Source of the DNA: Candidatus Omnitrophota bacterium
GTDB taxonomy: Bacteria; Omnitrophota; Gorgyraeia; B26-G9
Length of the DNA stretch: 15,791 nt
Assembly: GCA_022013205.1 (NCBI GenBank)
Contig: JAKLQT010000209.1
Location: 1-15,791 of the forward strand
Direction: 5' to 3'
Part shown: in pieces, positions 8,384 through 15,753 of the stretch
How the letters are laid out: each line of letters begins with the position of its first letter
How positions within the stretch are numbered: the first letter of the stretch is position 1
Made by a program: the position numbers and the translations under genes
Notes under the pieces: generated by a model
The model's input: the letters and a program-made list of their open reading frames with translations, nothing else
What the model was told of the DNA's origin: nothing
The model's database searches: none

Positions 8384-9439
8384 TTATTTTATCTCTTTCC
8401 GTTGCCAAGAGTTTCTACAGGCATACGCTCGTGAGACCTGCTGTCCAAGAAAAGTTCCAAATCCCAATCCAATGGCAATCCATAATCCTATCCCAGCTAG
8501 CAATCGAGCTAACACCCCAGGACGCCTTAGCGCTGTCATAAAGTGTCTCATATGTAAAACTTCTACCAAATGTTCCCGCGCCTCACTTGTTCTTCTTTTT
8601 GCCAATAAGTTTTGCGCACAAATCACATGATCAGCTGCACGATACATCTCATAAAAAGCCAATGATTGAGCATACACAACTTTCATTTCATTTGAATCGT
8701 TCAAATGTGCATCTATGGCCCGATAAAAATCCGGTAATTCCGTGCGATTTTTAGCAATAACCGCGCTTCCCTGAAATTCGCCAATACGATATTTATGCAA
8801 CGGCTCATCAATAATACCAATCTCCCCCCATTGACGTGCCATCCGTAAATATAGGTCAATATCAGAAGCAGATCCAAACATCTGAAATCGAAAATTGCCA
8901 ACTTTTTCAATCACCGGCTTCCTTGTCATCATTGTCGGCACATAAGTAAATGTGTGATATTTTAAAACCGCGTTAAAAAATTCTGAAAACTCAAAAAAAT
9001 CTCTTCCTCTCAGTTCCCGAGGTAAGCGTAAATCCCCCATCCGGATAGGGCAATCTTGTTCATCAATAGTTTGTGTCATCGTAAACACGGCACTTGATTT
9101 AGGATGCACCTGTAAAAATTCAGCCTGCCTCCGCAACATAGTAGAAGTATAAATATCGTCGGCATGGTAAAGAGCTATTAGCGGCCCCTGGGCAAGCGAG
9201 AGTATATAGTTCCAATTACTTTCTCCAAATGCCTCTATTTGAGAATTGGAATAATAGCGTACTCCCTGACCAGCATAATTATGAACAATCTTAGCTGTTT
9301 CATCAGTAGAACCATTATCAGAAACAATAATCTCAAAATTAGCATAATCCTGAGCCAGGATTGAATCTAAAGTACGTGCAATAGTTCGTGCGCCGTTACG
9401 AACAGGCACGCAAACAGTCACTTTTGGTAAAGCTGACAT
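8384..9439 (-). CDS. Family 2 glycosyltransferase with C-terminal membrane segment
   Basis: A 351-residue GT-A transferase. VTVCVPVRNGARTIARTLDS (7-26) is the standard nucleotide-binding start, with SDNGSTDET (40-48), the metal-binding HADD (92-95) and a further acidic motif SASDIDLYLRM (190-200) typical of the acceptor side. A hydrophobic segment (about 311-331) near the C-terminus suggests anchoring at the inner membrane with a short basic tail. The ATG (9437-9439) comes 8 bases after the RfbH stop, with GGAG about 12 bases and AAGG directly upstream. Transfer of one of the locus's dideoxy sugars is possible, but donor and acceptor are not determinable. The segment is somewhat less lysine-rich than its RfbH and TPP-enzyme neighbours, which may mean a different origin; I regard that as weak. 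Confidence 0.87.
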   Translation of the reverse strand: MSALPKVTVCVPVRNGARTIARTLDSILAQDYANFEIIVSDNGSTDETAKIVHNYAGQGVRYYSNSQIEAFGESNWNYILSLAQGPLIALYHADDIYTSTMLRRQAEFLQVHPKSSAVFTMTQTIDEQDCPIRMGDLRLPRELRGRDFFEFSEFFNAVLKYHTFTYVPTMMTRKPVIEKVGNFRFQMFGSASDIDLYLRMARQWGEIGIIDEPLHKYRIGEFQGSAVIAKNRTELPDFYRAIDAHLNDSNEMKVVYAQSLAFYEMYRAADHVICAQNLLAKRRTSEAREHLVEVLHMRHFMTALRRPGVLARLLAGIGLWIAIGLGFGTFLGQQVSRAYACRNSWQRKEIK

Positions 9440-9447
9440 CCTTTTTC

Positions 9448-10767
9448 TTATCTCCTAGAATTTTTCTTAAAAAAAATGTCGAATTGTCCCCATATATAAT
9501 TCAACATTTTTTTAGTAAGCCCCGGATAAACCCCAATCCAAAATAAATTATTCATAACTAAATCAGTATTCTTTAATTTACCAACAACCTTCATTTTAAC
9601 CCCTGCATAAGCAGGTTGTTTCGTAAGATTACCCCCAAATAACATACGTGTTGCTATTTTACTATCCTCTAAATGATTTACAATATCATTCCTGCTAAAA
9701 GGCGCATTTTCTTTTACTAGAATTGAAAATCCAAACCAGCTAGGATCAGAATTTTTGGTTGCCTGTGGCAATAACAGGTATTTTTCGAACTTTTTCAAAC
9801 TTTTATGCAGAAAAGCAAAGTTGTCTTTGCGCTTTTCAATAAACCCTTTAAGTTTTTTTAACTGCGCCACGCCGATAGCTGCCTGCATATCCGTAACTTT
9901 CAGATTATAACCAATATGAGAATAAACATATTTATGGTCATAGCCATAAGGCAGTTTTCCATGTTGCTGAGTAAAACGTTTATTACAACTATTATCCTCT
10001 CCGGGGCCACACCAACAATCTCGCCCCCAATCGCGCAAAGAAAGCAACGCTCTTCTTAAAACCAGATCGCTTGTCAAAACAGCCCCACCCTCTCCCATAG
10101 TCATATGATGTGCTGGATAGAAACTCAAAGTTGCAATATGCCCATAGGTTCCGGTAAACCGATCTTTATATTTAGACCCTAAAGCATCACAATTATCTTC
10201 AATTATGAATAAATCATGTTTTTTTGCTATTTTTAATACAGCCTCAAGATTAAAGGGATTGCCCAATGTATGCGCAACAAAAATCGCTTTTGTCTTTTTT
10301 GAAATTGCCTTTTTAATTTTCACTGGATCAATATTATAAGTGGCCAGTTCAATATCAATAATTACTGGTACTAAATTATTCTGTAATATCGGATTTAAGG
10401 TTGTAGGGAATCCGCAAGCAGTAGTAATAACTTCATCTCCTGGTTTTAAGCGTTTTTTCTTTAATAACGGAGAGGTTAAAGCACTTACTGCCAAAAGATT
10501 TGCCGAAGACCCTGAATTTGTTAAAAGACAATATTTAACTCCCAAGAAATCAGCGAGATCATTTTCGAATTTATCCGCGAACCTGCCAGCAGTAAGCCAA
10601 AAATCCAAAGAAGCATCAACTAAACTAACCAGTTCTTTTTCATCAAACACCCGCCCGGCATAAGGCAACTTAGATTTTCCCGGCATAAAAGAAGCGGACT
10701 TTCCCGCCTTATGATATTCCTTTACTTTTTTTAGAATCTGCTTACGTAGGTTTTCCCTTTTTTTCAT
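9448..10767 (-). CDS. rfbH: CDP-4-keto-6-deoxy-D-glucose 3-dehydrase (RfbH/DdhC/E1), iron-sulfur PMP enzyme
   Basis: This 439-residue protein matches E1/RfbH in length and in every key residue. The PLP lysine is replaced by H220 in SFYPAHHMTMGEGGA (215-229). The [2Fe-2S] ligands appear as C193 (EDNCDALG) and C251-x-C253-x7-C261 (DCWCGPGEDNSC). Other family motifs are NSGSSANL (84-91), TTACGFPTTLNP (115-126), HTLGNPFNLE (166-175), YNLKVTDMQAAIG (287-299) and GGNLTKQP (378-385). The enzyme removes the C3 hydroxyl of CDP-4-keto-6-deoxyglucose as a PMP adduct and needs electrons from an E3-type reductase (RfbI/DdhD), which is not visible in this window. It starts 2 bases after the SDR stop, with GGAAAG about 8 bases upstream. 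It is one of two His-for-Lys dehydrases in the locus, and the one assigned to the CDP-sugar branch. Confidence 0.95.
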   Translation of the reverse strand: MKKRENLRKQILKKVKEYHKAGKSASFMPGKSKLPYAGRVFDEKELVSLVDASLDFWLTAGRFADKFENDLADFLGVKYCLLTNSGSSANLLAVSALTSPLLKKKRLKPGDEVITTACGFPTTLNPILQNNLVPVIIDIELATYNIDPVKIKKAISKKTKAIFVAHTLGNPFNLEAVLKIAKKHDLFIIEDNCDALGSKYKDRFTGTYGHIATLSFYPAHHMTMGEGGAVLTSDLVLRRALLSLRDWGRDCWCGPGEDNSCNKRFTQQHGKLPYGYDHKYVYSHIGYNLKVTDMQAAIGVAQLKKLKGFIEKRKDNFAFLHKSLKKFEKYLLLPQATKNSDPSWFGFSILVKENAPFSRNDIVNHLEDSKIATRMLFGGNLTKQPAYAGVKMKVVGKLKNTDLVMNNLFWIGVYPGLTKKMLNYIWGQFDIFFKKNSRR

Positions 10768-10769
10768 AA

Positions 10770-11726
10770 TTATTCTTTCCTAACCCGGCAAGCGTTAATA
10801 TATTTATCTTTTATAACACTATCCACATCAAGAGAATTTAAATTATCCTTATACCACTCATACAGCTGCTGTATCGACTTTTCAATAGGAGTAAACTTGA
10901 AATCTTTTAATTCTTCCATCAATCGTGTATTATCCGCGGTATATTCATTATTCAATCCAGGATTACATACAATTACTTCTGTAGGGTTTTTAGATATTTC
11001 ATTGATCTTATCCGCAATCGAAACTAAATCAACTGGTTTTCCCGTCGCGATATTATAGGCTTTATACTTAGCATCATTATTGATAAAATGCTCTATTATC
11101 CTGACTAAATCATTCACATATAAAAATTCAAAATTAACATTCTGGCGAATAGTAATGGGAAGCCCCAGCAGATTTTTTAATATTGAGTTTGAAATAAACC
11201 TGAACTCATAGTCTTCATATTTTCCAAAATTGGCAAAAAGGCGTAAATTTACAATCGGCTTCTTTGTCTCCATTATAAATTTATTACAAACATATTTTGA
11301 AAACCCATAATCATCCTCTGGCACAAAGGTATCAAAAAAATCTTCTGTCATCTTGGGGGTATAATTACGCCGGTCAAACTCAGCACCACTACCCAAATGA
11401 ATCATTTTTTTTACATGTTTAAGGCATCGGGCAAGGTTAAAAAACATCCGCACATTCTTGTAAAAAATATCACTGCCGATGCTGTTATACCCTTCTTTAC
11501 GCGAACCTCCCCGGTTAGCCGAATGAACAATCACATCTATTTTATGCGAGATTACATATTCCTCTACTTTCGCCGGGTCCAATAATTCCAGGTCCCGGTG
11601 ATAAGGGCAGAACAATTCATAATTTCCCTGCTGCTTAAGATATTCCGTAAGATTCCTGCCGACAAAACCGCCTGCCCCGGTAATAAAAATTCGCGCCTTT
11701 TCTGAATTCTTGATATTTTTACCCAT
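10770..11726 (-). CDS. Extended-SDR NAD(P)-dependent reductase/epimerase, candidate YerF-like
   Basis: The 318-residue protein has the SDR nucleotide-binding motif TGAGGFVG (16-23), an active-site strand HLGSGAEFD (110-118) with serine 113, and Y140-x3-K144 in DDYGFSKYVCNK. The C-terminal half carries FEFLYVNDLVRIIEHF (199-214), typical of nucleotide-sugar epimerases and reductases. It sits between the TPP enzyme and RfbH. In yersiniose biosynthesis the SDR YerF reduces the two-carbon branch installed by the TPP enzyme YerE, and I infer that role here. Alternatives are a 4-ketoreductase of the abequose/paratose synthase type or a C5 epimerase. The start ATG is 9 bases past the upstream stop; the ribosome binding site is weak (TTAGG, with GAGG further away), so coupling is likely. 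Confidence 0.82.
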   Translation of the reverse strand: MGKNIKNSEKARIFITGAGGFVGRNLTEYLKQQGNYELFCPYHRDLELLDPAKVEEYVISHKIDVIVHSANRGGSRKEGYNSIGSDIFYKNVRMFFNLARCLKHVKKMIHLGSGAEFDRRNYTPKMTEDFFDTFVPEDDYGFSKYVCNKFIMETKKPIVNLRLFANFGKYEDYEFRFISNSILKNLLGLPITIRQNVNFEFLYVNDLVRIIEHFINNDAKYKAYNIATGKPVDLVSIADKINEISKNPTEVIVCNPGLNNEYTADNTRLMEELKDFKFTPIEKSIQQLYEWYKDNLNSLDVDSVIKDKYINACRVRKE

Positions 11727-11735
11727 ATACTTTGC

Positions 11736-13541
11736 CTAATCCTCGCAGGGAGCAACAATCATATTCGATAAAAACTCCTCGCGGTCTAAAAACGGGAACA
11801 TATCTTCCAACGGCTTTGAAACCATAGTTCCATCTGCTTTTTTCGCGGATGCGACGGTTGGAATTATTAACTGATCAGGAGGGCAGATCACCTCACATAG
11901 AACAGGGCCGTTATATTCTAAGACTTCATCTATCTGCTTTGCTATTTTTTTATTATCGCTGATTTTTACATATTTGATTCCGTAAGCATCAGCAATTTTT
12001 TTAGTATCCGGAAAAGATACCCCTGATTTACTGCTTTCCCCGATTAATCTATTATTAAAATATTTGCTTTGCGTAAAACGTATTGACAAATATCCGTCAT
12101 TGTTTAAAACAAAAATCTTAAGCGGCATTTTATAATGCACAACCGATTGAAGTTCCTGTATATTCTGCTGAAAAGAACCATCGCCTGTAAGGCATATTAC
12201 TCTTTTACCTTTTATTGCCGCGCTTACGCCGATACCCGCCGGCAGGCTAAATCCCATAGTAGCAAACCCGCCGGAGGTAATATAGCGCATACCTTTTTTA
12301 ATCTTTACCCCCTGAGACCCAGCATAGAAAGCAGACCCGGCATCAGTAACGACCACATCTTTTGAGTTAAGCTTTTTGGAAAGCTCATCAATAAGCGTAT
12401 AAATATTTATTTCACCTTTTAACTTTTTATACTCCGGCAAACAAACCGGATATTTATTCCGCCAGCCGATACAAGTCTTAAGCCAGGTTTTATCAAAAGA
12501 TATCTTTTGGCTATTTAGCTTTTCAGCAATCGCGTCAATAAACAATTTCGCATCAGCGGAGATAAGCAAATCAATATCTATAGTTTTTTTCTTGTGTGAT
12601 GAAATATCAATATCAACTACGACTTTTTTAGCTTCTCTGGCAAATTCATCATACTCATAACCGATTTCCGCTACCGGCAGGCTTGTTCCAATAATTATTA
12701 AAAGGTCTGAATTCTGAGTTGCGAGATTTCCCGCCCTGTCACCTTTTATTCCGATTCTACCTACATATTGAGGATGGCGGCTATCAATTATATCCGCACC
12801 AAGATACGTGGTTACAACCGGTATTTTATAATCTACTGCCAGTTTTAAAAGTGAGTCAATGGCGCCGGATATCCTTACCCCTTGCCCCGCCATAATCACC
12901 GGTCTTTCAGCTGACTGAATATATTTATTTAACTTTTCCATCGTTTTAGCGCCAATTTTATTTTGCTTAGACTTTGGAGGGTTAAAACCCTTTAATTTTT
13001 CTTTATCGATCATTGCCCCTTGAACATCAAGAGGAATATCTATCCAGACAGGTCCCGGTCTTCCTTTTTTTGCCAGATAAACAGCTTTTTCTAAATGGTA
13101 CTTAATATCCTCCGGCTTATCCACAAATGCCGTATATTTAGTTATTGATTCAACTATAGGTACAATATTTATTTCCTGCACTCCAATTTGCCGCAACCCG
13201 GGAATTTTAGCTTTTAAAACTGTTTCGCGTCTTTTAACCTGCCCGGATATAAACAAACAAGGTACAGAATCCAGCCAGGCTCCGGCTAATCCGGTTAAAG
13301 CATTTGTCGCCCCGGGTCCGGTGGTAAAATACCCCACGCCGAAATGACCGGTTGTCCTGGCATAGGTTTCAATTGCCATTGAAACCGCCTGCTCATGATG
13401 CAAACAAAAAACATTCAGGTTCCGATTACACGCAAGCCCGTCTGTAAGATGCATTATCCCTCCGCCTGAGAGCATAAAAACATCTTTTACTCCATATTTA
13501 TAGATAAAATCCGCGATATAATCACTTACCCTTATTTTCAT
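11736..13541 (-). CDS. Thiamine pyrophosphate enzyme, acetolactate-synthase superfamily, YerE-like
   Basis: This 601-residue, three-domain TPP enzyme has the catalytic glutamate E50 in LHHEQAVSMAIETYAR (47-62). It also has TTGPGATNALTG (73-84) and the diphosphate/Mg motif GDGSF (453-457) ending at N480-N481. The middle domain (about 195-345) is where acetolactate synthases and YerE bind FAD. The N-terminal LSGGGIMHLTDGL (24-36) and the tail KPLEDMFPFLDREEFL (576-591) differ from housekeeping IlvB and look like the variant found in nucleotide-sugar loci. Beside RfbF, RfbG, RfbH and an SDR, the best reading is a carboligase that decarboxylates pyruvate and adds the two-carbon unit to the 4-keto carbon of a CDP-3,6-dideoxy sugar, as YerE does. 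Real acetolactate synthase is the alternative, but no regulatory subunit is adjacent. A GAGAGGGTGGT ribosome binding site precedes the ATG. Confidence 0.88.
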   Translation of the reverse strand: MKIRVSDYIADFIYKYGVKDVFMLSGGGIMHLTDGLACNRNLNVFCLHHEQAVSMAIETYARTTGHFGVGYFTTGPGATNALTGLAGAWLDSVPCLFISGQVKRRETVLKAKIPGLRQIGVQEINIVPIVESITKYTAFVDKPEDIKYHLEKAVYLAKKGRPGPVWIDIPLDVQGAMIDKEKLKGFNPPKSKQNKIGAKTMEKLNKYIQSAERPVIMAGQGVRISGAIDSLLKLAVDYKIPVVTTYLGADIIDSRHPQYVGRIGIKGDRAGNLATQNSDLLIIIGTSLPVAEIGYEYDEFAREAKKVVVDIDISSHKKKTIDIDLLISADAKLFIDAIAEKLNSQKISFDKTWLKTCIGWRNKYPVCLPEYKKLKGEINIYTLIDELSKKLNSKDVVVTDAGSAFYAGSQGVKIKKGMRYITSGGFATMGFSLPAGIGVSAAIKGKRVICLTGDGSFQQNIQELQSVVHYKMPLKIFVLNNDGYLSIRFTQSKYFNNRLIGESSKSGVSFPDTKKIADAYGIKYVKISDNKKIAKQIDEVLEYNGPVLCEVICPPDQLIIPTVASAKKADGTMVSKPLEDMFPFLDREEFLSNMIVAPCED

Positions 13542-13557
13542 ACCACCCTCTCTTAAT

Positions 13558-14745
13558 TTAACTGGAAATGCTTTTCATTGCTTTTTCGATCCTTTTAATT
13601 CCTTCTTTTATCTGCTCAATTCCAGTAGCATAAGTTAAGCGGACATACCCCTGCCCGAATTTACCAAAATTTGTTCCGGGCAGTAAAGCGACTCTTGCTT
13701 TTTCAAGCATAAAATCAGCAAACTCCTCACTGGTCATTGCCGTCTGCTTAATATTTACAAATAAATAAAAAGCTCCCTCGCTTTTCAAACAACTCAATTT
13801 TGGAATTGAATTTAATCCTTCTACCAGCAAATCACGCCGCTGTTTATATATCTCTATCATTTTTCTGATTTCTGTCTGGTCATCATTTATCGCAGCTATC
13901 CCTGCTCTTTGGATAAACGGAGGCACACATGAACATAAGGTCTGAACTAATAATCCCATTTTTTCAATAACTTCTTTAGGCCCGATCGTAACACCCAAGC
14001 GCCAGCCCGTCATGGCAAATGCCTTGCTGAACCCATTGAGTAATATTGTGTTTTCAAGGCAATGGTCATTTGACGATGGGCTGTGGAATTTTCCCCCGTC
14101 ATACATCATCCGCGAATAAATTTCATCACTCAGCAAATATACCCCATTATCGGCTGCTATTTTAGACACCTCATCAATTTCTTCCGCATTCATAACCGCG
14201 CCGGTTGGATTGCTGGGAGAATTAATAATTATCAATCTTGTCTTCGGGGTGATTGCTTTGCGGATATCATCCGGGTTCATCCTGAACCGATTCTCCTCTT
14301 TTAAGGGCACACAAACCGGCACCGTATCGCAAAATTTAATAACCGAATAATAAGTCGGAAATCCGGGATCAGGCAGGATAATCTCCTCTCCCTGATTAAC
14401 CAGGCATTTTATAACCAGATAAATTATTATATTAGCGCCGGGTGTAATCAAAACCTGGTCGATCGAAGGCATAAAACCCCGGGAAGATTTGGTGGCCTCT
14501 GCCGCGGCTACCCGCATATCATACAATCCCATAGAGCTGGTATAATGTGTTTCCCCGGCCTTCATGGATGAGTATGCCGCTTCTATAATATGCTTCGGCG
14601 TAGCAAAATCAGGGTCCCCGATTTCAAAATGGATAATATTTTCACCCTGCTGTTCCAACTTTTGCGCTTTCTCCAAGAGCTTAAACATCGGCTGACCTTC
14701 GATGCGATGCGCTGCTTGAGAAAGTAATTTTTTATGTTTCATCAC
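13558..14745 (-). CDS. Class I/II PLP-dependent aminotransferase (aspartate/alanine aminotransferase-like)
   Basis: A 395-residue fold-type I aminotransferase with intact chemistry: IGDPDFATP (42-50), TPGAN (101-105), NSPSNPTGAV (175-184), D207 in LLSDEIYS, the PLP lysine K241 in NGFSKAFAMTGWRLG (237-251), and the substrate carboxylate arginine R369 in VRLTYA. Unlike the two sugar dehydrases in this locus, it keeps its lysine, so it should transaminate amino acids. It lies between rfbG and the TPP enzyme gene, 16 bases upstream of the latter. I infer that it might supply the 2-oxo acid donor for that enzyme (for example pyruvate from alanine), but amino-donor specificity cannot be read here. 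The listed start is a GTG; the next codon is ATG (14742). The strong ribosome binding site is 6 or 9 bases away respectively, so either could be used. Confidence 0.9.
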   Translation of the reverse strand: MMKHKKLLSQAAHRIEGQPMFKLLEKAQKLEQQGENIIHFEIGDPDFATPKHIIEAAYSSMKAGETHYTSSMGLYDMRVAAAEATKSSRGFMPSIDQVLITPGANIIIYLVIKCLVNQGEEIILPDPGFPTYYSVIKFCDTVPVCVPLKEENRFRMNPDDIRKAITPKTRLIIINSPSNPTGAVMNAEEIDEVSKIAADNGVYLLSDEIYSRMMYDGGKFHSPSSNDHCLENTILLNGFSKAFAMTGWRLGVTIGPKEVIEKMGLLVQTLCSCVPPFIQRAGIAAINDDQTEIRKMIEIYKQRRDLLVEGLNSIPKLSCLKSEGAFYLFVNIKQTAMTSEEFADFMLEKARVALLPGTNFGKFGQGYVRLTYATGIEQIKEGIKRIEKAMKSISS

Positions 14746-14747
14746 CC

Positions 14748-14756
14748 ATCACCTCC
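14748..14756 (-). promoter_or_regulatory. Near-perfect Shine-Dalgarno site for the aminotransferase gene
   Basis: On the minus strand this reads GGAGGTGAT, complementary over nine bases to the usual 3' end of 16S rRNA. It is the strongest ribosome binding site in the window; most neighbours have weaker or coupled sites. It sits 6 bases before GTG 14745 and 9 before ATG 14742, and directly follows the inverted repeat at 14759-14796. Confidence 0.75.
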
Positions 14757-14758
14757 GG

Positions 14759-14796
14759 TTACATAATAAGTTGATTGATTATTTTTTATTATGTAA
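14759..14796 (-). repeat. 11-bp perfect inverted repeat between rfbG and the aminotransferase gene
   Basis: The arms TTACATAATAA (14759-14769) and TTATTATGTAA (14786-14796) are exact reverse complements separated by 16 bases. In the mRNA they would form an AU-rich stem that contains the rfbG stop codon (14779-14781) in its loop and ends two bases before the strong Shine-Dalgarno site. No U-run follows on the transcript, so it does not look like an intrinsic terminator. A processing or stability element, a translational control element or chance in AT-rich DNA are the options. Confidence 0.55.
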
Positions 14797-15753
14797 GTTG
14801 CTATACCAGGATATGGTACGTTTGATTCCCTCATCCAGTGTACACATCGGTTTCCATCCTAAAACCCGTCTTGCTTTCTGCGATGCAAGATATTGGTGTT
14901 TAATTTCATATTTTGCCGTATTAAGTATTTGATAATCAGGCTTTTTACCGGCTATTTTATAAATTTTTTCGACTAAATCCAAAACGGATATGGGGTTTTC
15001 ATCGCTGAAATTAAATGCCTCTCCGGCAAGTTTCCGCTTTTTCATCTTTTGGGCAAGTAAAACATACCCTTTTACAATATCCTCGACATATACATAATCT
15101 CTAGTAAATTTTCCGTCACTGCGGATAAGCAGTTTCTTATTTGTAAGCACGCAACGCATCGCATCCGGAACAATCCGCGAAAGGTTTGAATCGCCCGGCC
15201 CGAATATATTTCCGCAGCGGGTTACACAAACAGGAACTCCGTATGTATGAAAATATGTGTACGCAAGCAAATCCGCGCAGCTTTTAGAAGCATCATAAGG
15301 ATGGTCGCCTTTTAAAGGCGCGGTCTCTTTATACGGAAGTTTTTTATGCGCCCCGTAAGCCTTATCGCTGGAGGCCACGACAATAGCCTCGATAAAATCC
15401 TTATTCCTTGCCGCTTCCAGGATATTCCAGGTGCCCTGGATATTGGATTTAAAAGTTCTTATTGGATTATTATTTGCCCGACTTACTATTGCTTCAGCTG
15501 CAAGATGAAAGATAATCTGTGGTTTATTAGTAGAAATTATCTTAGTAAGAAATTTCAAGTTTGCAACATCTGCTTTGACACCATTAAAATTTTTGCTTTT
15601 AGCAATTAAAACAGACCCCTTACGGCTTTTAACTATATCAACCCCAACTACATTAGCCCCCAGCTCAAGCAGTGTATTAGTTAACCAGGAACCTAAGAAT
15701 CCAATATGTCCAGTAATTAAAACTTTTTTTTGTTCCCAGAATTTTTTATCCAT
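14779..15753 (-). CDS. rfbG: CDP-glucose 4,6-dehydratase (RfbG/DdhB)
   Basis: The N-terminus MDKKFWEQKKVLITGHIGFL closely follows the start typical of RfbG, with the glycine-rich NAD motif TGHIGFLG (14-21), HLAAEAIV (83-90) and NIQGTWNILEA (104-114). The active-site motif is SSDKAYG (128-134). Lysine after aspartate (SDK) is the CDP-glucose dehydratase pattern, whereas dTDP-glucose dehydratases have DE. Y153 and K157 form the catalytic pair. RCGNIFGPGD (179-188) and RDYVYVEDIV (218-227) complete the sugar-binding half. At 324 residues it is shorter than Salmonella RfbG (about 359). It makes CDP-4-keto-6-deoxyglucose, the substrate of RfbH further down. The start overlaps the end of rfbF by 8 bases, with GGGAG about 10 bases upstream, supporting coupled translation. 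Confidence 0.9.
   Translation of the reverse strand: MDKKFWEQKKVLITGHIGFLGSWLTNTLLELGANVVGVDIVKSRKGSVLIAKSKNFNGVKADVANLKFLTKIISTNKPQIIFHLAAEAIVSRANNNPIRTFKSNIQGTWNILEAARNKDFIEAIVVASSDKAYGAHKKLPYKETAPLKGDHPYDASKSCADLLAYTYFHTYGVPVCVTRCGNIFGPGDSNLSRIVPDAMRCVLTNKKLLIRSDGKFTRDYVYVEDIVKGYVLLAQKMKKRKLAGEAFNFSDENPISVLDLVEKIYKIAGKKPDYQILNTAKYEIKHQYLASQKARRVLGWKPMCTLDEGIKRTISWYSNLHNKK

Noticed and set aside
7440..8408. Longer form of the Fcl/ColC-type protein starting at a TTG (8406-8408)
   Set aside because: It overlaps the preceding glycosyltransferase by 25 bases and lacks a ribosome binding site. The ATG at 8381 has GGAAAGAG upstream and gives the normal family N-terminus directly before the nucleotide-binding motif.
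10340..10663. 107-codon open frame on the plus strand
   Set aside because: It lies wholly within the strongly supported rfbH gene on the opposite strand, has no recognisable motif and no ribosome binding site that I can see; it is an antisense shadow.
11736..13541. Housekeeping acetolactate synthase large subunit (IlvB)
   Set aside because: The superfamily is right, but there is no IlvN partner, the N-terminal GGGIMHL and the C-terminal KPLEDMFPFL tail are atypical, and the context is nucleotide-sugar synthesis. Kept only as an alternative.
14759..14796. Intrinsic transcription terminator after rfbG
   Set aside because: The stem is AU-rich and on the transcript is followed by CCGGAGG rather than a U-run, and downstream genes continue the same pathway on the same strand.
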